NCBI GenBank assembly: GCA_946887385.1
Contig: CAMPKU010000116.1
Span: forward strand, 1-13,552
Direction: 5' to 3'
Source of the DNA: an uncultured Gammaproteobacteria bacterium
Lineage (GTDB): Bacteria; Pseudomonadota; Gammaproteobacteria; Rariloculales; Rariloculaceae
DNA length: 13,552 bases
Shown in pieces: positions 6,638 through 13,552 of this stretch. The notes beneath the pieces are model-generated. The model saw only the letters and a program-made list of their open reading frames with translations. It was not told the origin of the DNA and made no database searches. The position numbers and the translations under genes were made by a program. Numbering within the stretch: position 1 is the stretch's first letter; each line of letters begins with the position of its first letter.

Positions 6638-6643
6638 GGAGGG
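6638..6643 (+). promoter_or_regulatory. Strong ribosome binding site deciding the DUF6491-like start
   Basis: GGAGGG lies 6 bases before ATG 6650 and is the best Shine-Dalgarno sequence in the window. It fixes the start at 6650 rather than an in-frame upstream codon at 6596, and the resulting protein begins with a clean signal peptide. Confidence 0.75.
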
Positions 6644-6649
6644 TGCGCC

Positions 6650-7318
6650 ATGAGATTCGGCATCCTGTGTCTCGGCCTGTTGGTGGCCGTTACAGCACAA
6701 GGTCAGCGAAACAGACAAGACGACACCGCGGCCACGCGCCGCGCGTGTAGCGTGGCCGACTGTTTTCACGAGCGTGACGTGCGCGACTTCGAGGTCATCG
6801 ACCAGACGCACGTCGTTGTCTATACGGGCTCGCAACGTTGCGCGTTTCACGTGGAGGTGCGGGGCGCATTGTGCGATCTGACCTTCGCGCCGGAGCTCTA
6901 TTTCAGCAAGACCAACGAAGTCCCGGTCGGGGGCATATCGCGCAGCAGCGAGCCGGCGAGCAACCGGGCGCAAGTCGATCCGTTCGACCTTTTGGGTGAA
7001 AACCGGCGCCGCAGCAGCCGCGATCTGCGCGTGTGCAGCAACGATCTCAGCATCATGGTGCACGGCGGTGGCTTCACGGAGTCGGACTCGGCGCGCGTGA
7101 CGCGAGACCGATTCGGCGAGCCGCGCATCAACACCGACTGTCGCGTGTCACGCGTCGAGTCGATCACCGACGACCAGCTCGTCGAGCTCTACGTGGATCG
7201 CGGCGTCACGCCGCCGTTGCCGCCGATGGGCGCGGGACAGATCGAAGTCGGCGAGCAGGAAGAAGAAGAGGCCGCCGAAACCGGTCAGCCGTCCGACGAC
7301 GACGCCGCCGCCGAGTAG
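6650..7318 (+). CDS. Exported DUF6491-like cysteine-containing protein with acidic tail
   Basis: This 222-residue protein has an N-terminal signal peptide (MRFGILCLGLLVAVTAQG, cleavage likely near residues 18-19). The lipobox pattern is poor, so it is probably periplasmic rather than a lipoprotein. The body resembles DUF6491 proteins: C38-FHERDVRDFEVIDQTHVVV, C64, C75, C129-SND and C164-RVSRVESIT. Six cysteines outside the signal peptide (33, 38, 64, 75, 129, 164) could form disulfides. Residues about 86-123 are an insertion without clear structure. Residues about 185-222 are a proline-rich then strongly acidic tail (E and D runs), odd for the family and likely disordered. Function is unknown. 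It has its own promoter and a strong ribosome site, and ends one base from the convergent M48 gene. The family assignment is from memory of the cysteine and DxT pattern and is moderately sure; the gene itself is well supported. Confidence 0.72.
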   Translation: MRFGILCLGLLVAVTAQGQRNRQDDTAATRRACSVADCFHERDVRDFEVIDQTHVVVYTGSQRCAFHVEVRGALCDLTFAPELYFSKTNEVPVGGISRSSEPASNRAQVDPFDLLGENRRRSSRDLRVCSNDLSIMVHGGGFTESDSARVTRDRFGEPRINTDCRVSRVESITDDQLVELYVDRGVTPPLPPMGAGQIEVGEQEEEEAAETGQPSDDDAAAE

Positions 7319-7319
7319 C

Positions 7320-7336
7320 TCAGCGCGGCGCGCTGA
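7320..7336 (+). terminator. Hairpin at the convergent DUF6491-like / M48 junction
   Basis: TCAGCGC at 7320-7326 and GCGCTGA at 7330-7336 form a perfect seven-base stem with a three-base loop. The stem starts two bases after one stop codon and covers the last codons and stop of the convergent gene. There is no T-run on either strand. It could slow or end transcription from both sides, but may only be chance in GC-rich DNA. Confidence 0.25.
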
Positions 7337-8111
7337 AGTTCGCTTGGCAGGCGGGGCGTCGACCGGCTTCACGCGCAGCGTTGTAGTTGCCGAGCGCGGG
7401 CGCCAGCTCCTTGATCAGAGCGTCGATGCGGAGCTGGTCCGAGGGGTGGGTCGACAAGAACTCCGGAGGCCTGTCCCGGCGATTGGCGCGGTTGTAGGCG
7501 ATCATCCCTTTCCAGAAGTTGATGGCGGCCCGCGGGTCATAGCCCGCCTTCGACATGTGCGTGAGCCCGATCAGGTCCGACTCGATCTCTTGCTCGCGGA
7601 AGAACGGCAAGGCAAGGGCGATGTGCAAGTACTCCCGCACCTGAACGCCCGTGGCCGCAGCGCCGATCAGGCCCCAGATGTCCTGCCGCGCCGCCCGCTT
7701 CATTCGATCCATCGTATGGCCCAAGGTGGCGTGCGTGATCTCGTGACCGATGACCGCAGCCAATGCGTCTTGAGTGTCGGCGACTTGCAGGAGGCCGCTG
7801 AAGACGGCGATCTTGCCGTTCGGATCTACCATGGCGTTCAACTGGTCTTCGTCGAACACAACGACTTCCCAGTCGAACGCTTCTTTCTGATCGCTCGGCA
7901 GCTGAGCAATGAGGCTATTGGCGACACACTGCACGTAGCGGCTCACCCGCTCATCGGCTTCCAGCGGCAAGTGGCGCTTCATCTGAAGCCACTCCACGCG
8001 CGCCTGGCGGCGAACCTCTTTCTCGGAAGCCAAGAACGCCGCCTGCGCTGCGGCCCCAACGAGCAGGGTTAACGCGGCGGCGGCCATGACTGTCCTCTTG
8101 AAGCGCTTCAT
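7320..8111 (-). CDS. Periplasmic M48-family zinc metallopeptidase (Ste24/Oma1-like)
   Basis: This 263-residue protein has an N-terminal signal peptide (MKRFKRTVMAAAALTLLVGA, likely cut after AAQA at residue 24). The zinc site is complete: HEITH at 123-127, with the third ligand E177 in EIESDLIG. The HPSDQLRI segment (222-229) and the NAMVDPNGKIAVFSGLL strand (92-108) are characteristic of M48 peptidases. There is no transmembrane core like HtpX and no TPR domain like BepA, so it belongs with the short, soluble, LoiP-like group. A role in degrading misfolded envelope or outer-membrane proteins is inferred from that group. The start at ATG 8111 is supported by GAGGAA 6 bases upstream. The PagP-like gene lies 115 bases upstream on the same strand, so the two may share a message. 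Codons after about residue 245 look like a dispensable basic tail. Confidence 0.92.
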   Translation of the reverse strand: MKRFKRTVMAAAALTLLVGAAAQAAFLASEKEVRRQARVEWLQMKRHLPLEADERVSRYVQCVANSLIAQLPSDQKEAFDWEVVVFDEDQLNAMVDPNGKIAVFSGLLQVADTQDALAAVIGHEITHATLGHTMDRMKRAARQDIWGLIGAAATGVQVREYLHIALALPFFREQEIESDLIGLTHMSKAGYDPRAAINFWKGMIAYNRANRRDRPPEFLSTHPSDQLRIDALIKELAPALGNYNAAREAGRRPACQANFSAPR

Positions 8112-8226
8112 CGATCGTTCCTCGTCAACGGATCGTAGGCGTTAGAGCCCTACGCGGGCTCGACAGTTCGACCCACGATAACACACGAGGAAACCCGCTG
8201 GCGTGACGCCGGCCTCGGGTGTGGGG

Positions 8227-8811
8227 CTAGTCGGCGCGCCCTTGCGCCAGCCACTGCCGCCCACCGCTGCGACCGAGTCCAAAGAGGCTGGCGTCGAGCT
8301 TGAGCTGGATGAAGAAGACACCCTCGAGCGTGGGATCGTGCCGTTTCGAGCTCGTAACACGGTCCGCGATGCTTTCCGGCATATAGGTGAAGTTGACGGC
8401 CACGCGTTTAAAGCCGATGGTCGCCGCCGGCAGCACGCCCGGGAACGGCTTGTCGCCGTTGACGTTCTCCCGTGTCATCAGGAACGCGACGCCGCCCAGA
8501 TCGACGTACAAGTCGTCGGAGCGCACATAGAACCGGCGCTTGATGCCGCCCCCGGCCATGTAGGACGGGTTACCCATGCTGTCCTTGAAGCCGTTGGCCA
8601 GGGCCACCTTGACCCAGGGGCTGGTCGAGGTGAATTCGCGCTCGAAGCCGAGGCCCCAGTTGTCTTCGTTCCATTGCCGGGCGGCATTGACGTGCAGGGA
8701 GCGGCCGTTGAGGACGACGTCCCAGTCGCCGCCCGGTTGCGCGGCCGCGCGGGTCGCGTCAAGCAGGAGCAAAGCACCGACGAAGCAGACAATCCGTGTC
8801 GCGTGTGGCAT
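8227..8811 (-). CDS. PagP-like outer-membrane beta-barrel acyltransferase
   Basis: This 194-residue protein has a signal peptide (about residues 1-25, ending RAAAQ) and a mature region of about 169 residues, close to E. coli PagP (161). PagP moves a palmitate from phospholipid to lipid A in the outer membrane. Similar stretches are WNEDNWGLGFE (47-57), GFKDS (74-78), YVDLGGVAFLMTREN (102-116) and the PFPGVLPAATIGFKRVAVNFTYMP block (122-145). Its closing strand is FFIQLKL. The PagP catalytic trio H33, D76 and S77 would correspond to H40, D77 and S78, although the loop after the histidine is shorter here. A 17-residue tail follows the last strand (ending at F177), unlike PagP, which ends on it. 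I chose ATG 8811 because it begins the signal peptide; the TTG at 8853 adds residues that would spoil it. The call comes from remembered PagP sequence, not a search, so the exact lipid substrate is open. Confidence 0.68.
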   Translation of the reverse strand: MPHATRIVCFVGALLLLDATRAAAQPGGDWDVVLNGRSLHVNAARQWNEDNWGLGFEREFTSTSPWVKVALANGFKDSMGNPSYMAGGGIKRRFYVRSDDLYVDLGGVAFLMTRENVNGDKPFPGVLPAATIGFKRVAVNFTYMPESIADRVTSSKRHDPTLEGVFFIQLKLDASLFGLGRSGGRQWLAQGRAD

Positions 8812-8888
8812 GGGCTCGCTAGGAGCAAGACGTATGCCATCGCCAAGAAACAATAGGTTAGGAGCGACTGTTGCGGATGGTTGTAAAA

Positions 8889-8934
8889 GCCGTCGACGGC
8901 CGCTGCGTCGGTTTGGCGCATAATCAATATTATG
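8889..8934. promoter_or_regulatory. Two dyads in the divergent PagP-like / uup spacer
   Basis: The 234-base divergent spacer (8812-9045) holds a perfect 12-base palindrome, GCCGTCGACGGC, at 8889-8900. A second dyad, CATAAT-caat-ATTATG, lies at 8919-8934 and is the most AT-rich spot nearby. Centre-to-centre distance is about 32 bases, three helix turns. They could be operators or divergent -10 elements, but no matching -35 hexamers were found. No small gene or RNA is apparent in the rest of the spacer. Confidence 0.3.
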
Positions 8935-8976
8935 TCGTATTACGGATCCAGATGGTCGGGAAAGTAGCCCCGAGAC

Positions 8977-9004
8977 TTGCCTCTGTGTCGCTCGCGGCTA
9001 CAGT
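8977..9004 (+). promoter_or_regulatory. Possible promoter for uup
   Basis: TTGCCT at 8977-8982 and TACAGT at 8999-9004, four matches of six each, are 16 bases apart and lie about 40 bases upstream of the uup start. The -10 hexamer is the same as in the probable promoter at 6620-6625, both preceded by CC or GC. Confidence 0.35.
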
Positions 9005-9045
9005 ACGCCCTCCTAAAATCACCCCCGTGCACGGCTACCGCTCCC

Positions 9046-10962
9046 ATGGCCCCGTTGGTACGTTTCGACGCCGTTTCGGTCACCTTCGGCGACCAGCGGG
9101 TTCTCATCGACGCCGATTTCGCGATCGAGCCCGGCGAGCGCGTATGTCTCATCGGCCGCAACGGCGCCGGCAAATCGACGACGCTGAAGCTCATCACGGG
9201 CACGCAGGAGCCCGATAGCGGCAGCGTGGACATGCCCGCGCGGCTGCGTTTCAGCCTGCTCGAGCAGAAATTGGCCGACGAGTCGGCCGAACGCGTGCGG
9301 GACTTCGTGGCGCACGGCATGGCACGGCAGCTCGCGCGGATCGCCGAGTTCGAGCGGCTCACGGCCACCGGCACGGACGACCGCGGCCGCCTGCATGAGA
9401 TCGAAGCGCTGCAGCGCGCGATCGACGCCGGCGGCGGCTGGAACGTGGACGTGCGCGTGGGCATGGTGATCAGCGAGCTCGGGCTGCCGGCGGACAGCCG
9501 CATGAGTGAGCTTTCGGGCGGCTGGCGGCGGCGGGCCGCGCTGGCGCAAGCGCTCGTGTCGAATCCCGAGCTGCTGCTGCTCGACGAGCCTACCAATCAT
9601 CTCGACATCAGTACGATTGAATGGCTCGAGCGAGCCGTGCGCAACTATCCGGGCGCCGTGCTGTTCGTGACGCACGATCGCAGCTTCGTCGAAAAAGTAG
9701 CCACGCGCATCGTCGACATCGATCGCGGCAAGCTGCGCAGCTGGCCCGGCGGCTATCTCGACTACCTGGCGCAACGGGCCAAACGCGACGAAGAGGAAGA
9801 CCGCCAGCACGCGCTCTTCGACAAGAAGCTGGCCGAAGAGGAAATCTGGGTTCGCAAAGGCGTGAAGGCACGGCAAACGCGCAACGAGGGCCGAGTTCGC
9901 GCGCTCGAGGAGCTGCGCGACGTGCGCGCAGCGCGCATCAAGCGGCCGCGTGCGGCGCGCGTGCAGATCAACGAGTCGGCGGAAGTGTCGGGCCGCAAGG
10001 TGATCGAGGTGCGCAACGTCTCGCACGGCTATGGCGAGCGCGCACTGCTGAAAGATTTCTCGCTGCGCGTGATGCGCGGCGACCGCATCGGCATCATCGG
10101 CAACAACGGCGTCGGTAAAAGCACGCTGCTGCGGATTCTGCTCGGCGAGCTTGCGCCGGACTCGGGCTCCGTGAAGCTCGGCACGAATCTCGAGGTGGCC
10201 TACTTCGATCAGCTGCGCCGCGAGCTCGACATGAACAAGACCGTCACCGAAATCGTCGGCGAAGGCCGCGAGTACGTGACGATCCGCGGGCACAAGAAGC
10301 ACGTCGTTGCCTACCTCACGGACTTCTTGTTCCCCGCGAAGCGCGCCATGACGCCGATCGCGGCACTGTCGGGCGGTGAGCGCAATCGCGTGATCCTGGC
10401 CAAGCTGTTCACGCGGCCCGCGAACCTGCTCGTGCTCGACGAGCCGACGAACGACCTCGACGTCGAGACGCTGGAAGCCCTCGAGGAGCGCCTCACGGAT
10501 TACGACGGCACGCTGCTCGTCGTGAGCCACGACCGCTATTTTCTCGACGCGATCGTCACGAGCACGCTGGTCTTCGAGCCCGACGGCGAAGTGCGCCGCC
10601 ACGCCGGCGGCTACAGCGACTGGCTGGCGCGCAACCGCGCGCTCGCGATCGTCGACGAGCCGAGCGCGGTGCCGCGCGAGGCTCAAGCCGAGGGCCGTGA
10701 GCGTCCGGCGCAGCGCAAGCTCTCTTACAAGCTACAGCGCGAGCTCGACGCCCTGCCCGAGCTCATCGCACGTCTCGAGCAAGAGCTCGCGGAGCTGCGC
10801 GCGGTTGCGAGCGACCCCGCGTTCTATCAGCGGCCGCATCTCGACGTGCAGCAATCGCTCGAGGACCTGCAAGAGGCCGAGCGCGCCGTCAATGCGGCCG
10901 TCGACCGCTGGGCCGAGCTCGAGGAGCAGGCGGCGGCGGCCGCGCGCGGCGACGCGAGCTGA
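9046..10962 (+). CDS. uup: ABC-F ATPase Uup
   Basis: This 638-residue soluble protein has two ATP-binding cassettes and no membrane segments. E. coli Uup has 635. First cassette: Walker A GRNGAGKST (37-45), signature LSGGW (156-160), Walker B LLLLDEP with E181, then TNHLD. Second cassette: Walker A GNNGVGKST (352-360), signature LSGGE (441-445), Walker B LLVLDEP with E466, then TNDLD. An arginine- and lysine-rich linker lies between them, where ABC-F proteins contact the ribosome. Residues about 558-632 are the coiled-coil DNA-binding domain that marks Uup among ABC-F proteins. Family knowledge links it to ribosome function, precise excision of transposons and branched-DNA handling. The start at ATG 9046 gives the family N-terminus (MAPLVRFDAVSVTFG); its Shine-Dalgarno is poor. 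It ends 4 bases from the convergent dinB stop codon. Confidence 0.96.
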   Translation: MAPLVRFDAVSVTFGDQRVLIDADFAIEPGERVCLIGRNGAGKSTTLKLITGTQEPDSGSVDMPARLRFSLLEQKLADESAERVRDFVAHGMARQLARIAEFERLTATGTDDRGRLHEIEALQRAIDAGGGWNVDVRVGMVISELGLPADSRMSELSGGWRRRAALAQALVSNPELLLLDEPTNHLDISTIEWLERAVRNYPGAVLFVTHDRSFVEKVATRIVDIDRGKLRSWPGGYLDYLAQRAKRDEEEDRQHALFDKKLAEEEIWVRKGVKARQTRNEGRVRALEELRDVRAARIKRPRAARVQINESAEVSGRKVIEVRNVSHGYGERALLKDFSLRVMRGDRIGIIGNNGVGKSTLLRILLGELAPDSGSVKLGTNLEVAYFDQLRRELDMNKTVTEIVGEGREYVTIRGHKKHVVAYLTDFLFPAKRAMTPIAALSGGERNRVILAKLFTRPANLLVLDEPTNDLDVETLEALEERLTDYDGTLLVVSHDRYFLDAIVTSTLVFEPDGEVRRHAGGYSDWLARNRALAIVDEPSAVPREAQAEGRERPAQRKLSYKLQRELDALPELIARLEQELAELRAVASDPAFYQRPHLDVQQSLEDLQEAERAVNAAVDRWAELEEQAAAAARGDAS

Positions 10963-10966
10963 CGCC

Positions 10967-12202
10967 CTACTCTTCTGGCTCGTGCAAAAAGTCGAGATTC
11001 GCCGACACGCCTACGCCGCGATCGCGGTTGAGATCGCCCGCGCGCTTCACGACGCCGCTGCCGAAGCGGTCGACGAGCGCATCGACGGCCGTCTCGAGAC
11101 GCCGCTCGCGCCGCCCCGCCGTGGGCACGAGATCGAGCTGCGCGGCGGAGCCATCGACGTCGATGTCGTAGGCTGCTAGACCCACCAGGCGGAACGGACC
11201 CGGCTGGCTGATTTCTTCGAGCAGCTCCGCTGCGCGCGCGAACAGCACGGCGGCAACGTCGGTCGGCTCGTTGAGCACCCCTTGGCGCGTGACGACGCGA
11301 AAATCCGCGGTCTTGAGCTTGATGCGCACGCCGCGAGCGCGCCGCTGCGAGCGGCGCAACCGTTGCGCCACCGCGTCGGCCGAAAGCCGCAGGTACGCGG
11401 CGATCTCCGTGCGCGCCGCCACGTCGACGTTCAACGTGCGCTCGGAGCCCACGCTGCGCGCGCGGCGCGAGCCCTCCACTTCTCGGGCGTCGATCCCGTT
11501 CGCCAACGCGAAGAACCGCCGGCCGAGCGCGCCCAGCGAGCGCTCGAGCGTCGCCGGATCGGAGCTCGCCACCTGGCCGATCGTTTCGAAGCCCAGTGCG
11601 CGCAGCCGCTCCGTCGTTTTCGGCCCGGCGCCCCACAGGTTCGAAACCGCGAGCGGCGCGAGCCAAGTGCGCATGTCGCTCGGCGCGACGATCGTGAGGC
11701 CGTCGGGCTTGCGAAACCCGCTCGCGACTTTCGCCACGTAGCGAGTCGCGGAAATTCCCACCGACGCCGTGAGCCCACCCGTGCGTTCGCGGATCGCCGA
11801 CTTGATGCGATTTCCGATCGCTGTTACATCGCCGAACAGCTTCGTGCTGCCGGTCATGTCGAGGAACGCCTCGTCGAGGCTCAACGGCTCGACGAGCGGC
11901 GAGAAGCTCGCGAGCACGTCCATGACGATGGCCGATATCTGCTGGTAGCGCTCGAAGCGCGGCGGCACGATGAGCGCATCGGGGCACAGCCGCCGCGCGC
12001 GTTGCATCGGCATCGCGCTGCCGGCACCCGATGGACGCGCCTCGTAGCTCGCGGTGAGCACCACGCCGCGCGCGCTGTCGGAGCCCACGAGCACGGGGCG
12101 GCCGCGCAACGCCGGGTCGTCGAGCTGCTCGACCGCCGCGTAAAAGGCATCCATGTCGGCATGCACGATGATCCGCGGCCATGCCTCGCCCGTCGCGCTC
12201 AC
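10967..12202 (-). CDS. dinB: DNA polymerase IV (Y-family translesion polymerase)
   Basis: This 411-residue polymerase copies damaged template with low fidelity. Catalytic acidic residues are seen in HADMDAFYAAVEQ (D16, with M17 and D18) and SLDEAF (D110, E111). Y21 stands at the steric-gate position that excludes ribonucleotides. Fingers and palm run to about residue 240, the thumb (WGAGPKTTERLRALG) follows, and the little-finger domain begins near 245. QLDLVP at 355-360 matches the QLxLF-like beta-clamp-binding motif. It is internal, with about 50 residues after it, whereas E. coli Pol IV has its motif at the very end. I set the start at GTG 12202, which overlaps the mutM stop as GTGA and gives the family N-terminus. 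The longer open frame to 12469 lies inside mutM. No LexA box is possible directly upstream, so SOS control, if any, would act from further up the operon. Confidence 0.95.
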   Translation of the reverse strand: MSATGEAWPRIIVHADMDAFYAAVEQLDDPALRGRPVLVGSDSARGVVLTASYEARPSGAGSAMPMQRARRLCPDALIVPPRFERYQQISAIVMDVLASFSPLVEPLSLDEAFLDMTGSTKLFGDVTAIGNRIKSAIRERTGGLTASVGISATRYVAKVASGFRKPDGLTIVAPSDMRTWLAPLAVSNLWGAGPKTTERLRALGFETIGQVASSDPATLERSLGALGRRFFALANGIDAREVEGSRRARSVGSERTLNVDVAARTEIAAYLRLSADAVAQRLRRSQRRARGVRIKLKTADFRVVTRQGVLNEPTDVAAVLFARAAELLEEISQPGPFRLVGLAAYDIDVDGSAAQLDLVPTAGRRERRLETAVDALVDRFGSGVVKRAGDLNRDRGVGVSANLDFLHEPEE

Positions 12203-13095
12203 GGCCGCATCTGCTCCAGCTCGTCGATCGACTTCGGCCAGTCTTTCTTCAACAAGCGCGACAACGAACGATCGGCGAGCAAGCGGCCGTTGGTCTGACA
12301 GCGCGGGCAATAGTTCGTCTCGTTCTCGGCATAGCGAATGCGTTGCACCTTCGTGCCGCAGACCGGGCACGGCTCGCCGAACCGCCCGTGCACGGCCATC
12401 TCCTTGTGAAACGCCGTGACCTTCGCCGGGAATTCGCCGCGCGCTTTGTGGCGTAAGCGCGTTAGCCACTCCGTAAGCACCTCGCGCGCCGCGCCGTAGA
12501 GGCGCGCTGCTTCTTCCGACGTGAGCCGGCTCGTGAGCGAAACGGGCGAGAGCCTGGCACGGTGCAAGATCTCGTCGGAGTAGGCGTTGCCGATGCCGCT
12601 AATCAAGCGCGGATCGGTGAGCGCGCGCTTCAGCGTGTGATTGCGCCGCTTCAACACCGCTTCGAATTCCTGGGCCGTGATGCGCTCGAGCTCGACGCCG
12701 CCGGGTTGGTGCTCGGCGAGCGCCGCGCGGCCGCGAACCACGTGCAGCGATGCACGCTTTTTCGTTCCTGCCTCGGTGAGGAGCAGCGCACCGCTCTCGA
12801 AGCCGAGCGCGAGCGCCGTTTGCCGGCTGAACGACGCGGGCCAGTCCGCCACCCATTTGAGCCGGCCCGCGATCATGAGATGCAGCACGAGCCAGACGTC
12901 GTTATCGAAGCCGACGGCAATCCTCTTGCCGAGCCGTTCGAAGTCGACGACGCGTGCGTGCGTCGCGGCGTCGATCGGCGGATCGACGCTGCGGAGCAGG
13001 AACGGCGAAAGAACGCGAACGCGCTCTAGACGGCGGCCGAGAATCCGCTCCCGCAACGCTTCGAGATAGAGCGTGATGTCGGGCAGCTCGGGCAT
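12199..13095 (-). CDS. mutM: Formamidopyrimidine/endonuclease VIII-family DNA glycosylase
   Basis: This 298-residue base-excision enzyme removes oxidised bases such as 8-oxoguanine and nicks the strand by beta,delta-elimination. The N-terminus after the methionine is PELPDITLYLEAL, with the catalytic proline P2 and E3. K57 (GKR) is the conserved lysine. The helix-two-turn-helix segment SGIGNAYSDEILHRA spans 166-180. The zinc finger is C243-PVC246 and C263-PRC266, followed by Q267-TNGR, where Fpg proteins carry the arginine that engages the extruded strand. D5 in place of the usual E5 (PELPD), plus about 28 residues after the zinc finger, place it in a subgroup distinct from E. coli MutM (269 residues). 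Whether it prefers purine (Fpg) or pyrimidine (Nei) lesions is uncertain. It lies 4 bases after ccmI and overlaps dinB. Confidence 0.92.
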   Translation of the reverse strand: MPELPDITLYLEALRERILGRRLERVRVLSPFLLRSVDPPIDAATHARVVDFERLGKRIAVGFDNDVWLVLHLMIAGRLKWVADWPASFSRQTALALGFESGALLLTEAGTKKRASLHVVRGRAALAEHQPGGVELERITAQEFEAVLKRRNHTLKRALTDPRLISGIGNAYSDEILHRARLSPVSLTSRLTSEEAARLYGAAREVLTEWLTRLRHKARGEFPAKVTAFHKEMAVHGRFGEPCPVCGTKVQRIRYAENETNYCPRCQTNGRLLADRSLSRLLKKDWPKSIDELEQMRP

Positions 13096-13099
13096 GCGC

Positions 13100-13552
13100 T
13101 CATTGGACCACCTCGTCGATCACGAGCGCTACCGTGGGTGCCTCGCTGGGACGCACGCGCGTTTGCGCTTGCCAGTCGCCGGGTTGCGCGGTGGGCTCAC
13201 CGGAACGCGAGAGCCGCGCCACCACTACGACCTCGGGATACGCCGAGAGCGAGCGCCCCTGGATCATGGTGTTGGCGTCGCTCAGCGAAAACTCTCCGGG
13301 CACGGCACTCGGCGGCCGCCGGATCACCGCGATCGGCGGCCCGCCCTCGGGCGCGAGCGCCATGATGAACAGCTGCGCACTAGGGCCGAGCGCCGCCAAC
13401 GACCGCTCCGGGCCGAGCGTGACGCTGAGCTTGATCTCGGGGCCCACCGGCTCCGGCTCGCCCTCGGCGTTGGCGAAGCCGCCGCCGCCGAGCTCCGCGA
13501 GCTGACTCTGCACGATGCGGGCAACGTCCTCGGGCGGGTTCAGCGCGAGCAG
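13100..13552 (-). CDS. ccmI: Cytochrome c-type biogenesis protein CcmI, C-terminal part (5' end missing)
   Basis: The visible 150 residues are the periplasmic C-terminal domain of CcmI/CycH, which presents apocytochrome c to the haem-ligation complex. The frame is open to the window edge and the N-terminal membrane and TPR regions lie beyond it. Recognisable elements are EIKLSVTLGPE, then SAQLFIMALAPEGGPPIAVIRR, then a SLSDANTMIQGRSLSAYPEVVVVARLS stretch, then SGEPTAQPGDW, and the closing VALVIDEVVQ. This order matches the family's ending (FARA, PLAVLRR, SDSMAMMP, KLS, VVARISKSG, SGDL). CcmI is usually the last gene of the ccm operon; here mutM follows after four bases, so mutM and dinB probably ride on the ccm transcript. 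The call is from remembered family pattern. Confidence 0.83.
   Translation of the reverse strand: MLALNPPEDVARIVQSQLAELGGGGFANAEGEPEPVGPEIKLSVTLGPERSLAALGPSAQLFIMALAPEGGPPIAVIRRPPSAVPGEFSLSDANTMIQGRSLSAYPEVVVVARLSRSGEPTAQPGDWQAQTRVRPSEAPTVALVIDEVVQ

Noticed and set aside
9019..10686. 555-codon open frame antisense to uup
   Set aside because: It is a shadow frame in GC-rich coding DNA: histidine-, arginine- and alanine-rich, with no recognisable domain, opposite a fully convincing Uup.
10827..12182. 451-codon open frame on the dinB strand in another frame
   Set aside because: It is arginine- and alanine-rich low-complexity translation overlapping dinB, whose own frame carries all Pol IV motifs.
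12203..12300. LexA box upstream of dinB
   Set aside because: No CTGT-N8-ACAG-like site was seen near the start, which lies within mutM coding sequence.

Overview
The window is GC-rich, densely coded DNA from a gammaproteobacterial chromosome. Three things point there: the holB-pilZ gene order, an E. coli-like Uup, and a CcmI-type cytochrome c maturation protein. A Steroidobacter/Xanthomonas-like lineage is my guess, not something the sequence proves. I see 14 protein genes (the first and last cut by the window edges) and no tRNA, rRNA, CRISPR array, insertion sequence or phage gene. No gene-free gap exceeds about 235 bases.

Layout: (1) 3-1078, plus strand: the end of holB (clamp-loader delta-prime) and pilZ (type IV pilus assembly), joined by a GTGA overlap. 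(2) 1081-5013, minus strand: an endonuclease/exonuclease/phosphatase-fold enzyme reading by an ATGA overlap into a FadJ-type bifunctional beta-oxidation enzyme, then a cyclic-nucleotide-binding protein fused to a rhodanese domain. (3) 5147-7318, plus strand: a TIR-like ThsB/DUF1863-type protein, a GlpQ-type glycerophosphodiesterase without a signal peptide, then an exported DUF6491-like protein with its own probable promoter. (4) 7320-8811, minus strand: a PagP-like outer-membrane acyltransferase followed by a periplasmic M48 metallopeptidase. (5) 9046-10962, plus strand: uup. (6) 10967-13552, minus strand: the C-terminal part of ccmI, then a MutM/Nei-family DNA glycosylase and dinB (Pol IV), the last two joined by a GTGA overlap.

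How the genes fit together: ccmI-mutM-dinB looks like one transcript linking cytochrome c maturation with oxidative-damage repair and translesion synthesis. The PagP-like enzyme, the M48 peptidase and the DUF6491-like protein are all envelope proteins. The least ordinary stretch is 4258-6568. There a stand-alone TIR-like protein, with glutamine where ThsB has its catalytic glutamate, sits directly upstream of a cytosolic phosphodiesterase and divergent from a phosphoesterase/nuclease. No ThsA effector is present, so I do not call this a Thoeris system. All three convergent gene junctions leave only 1 to 4 bases between stop codons.
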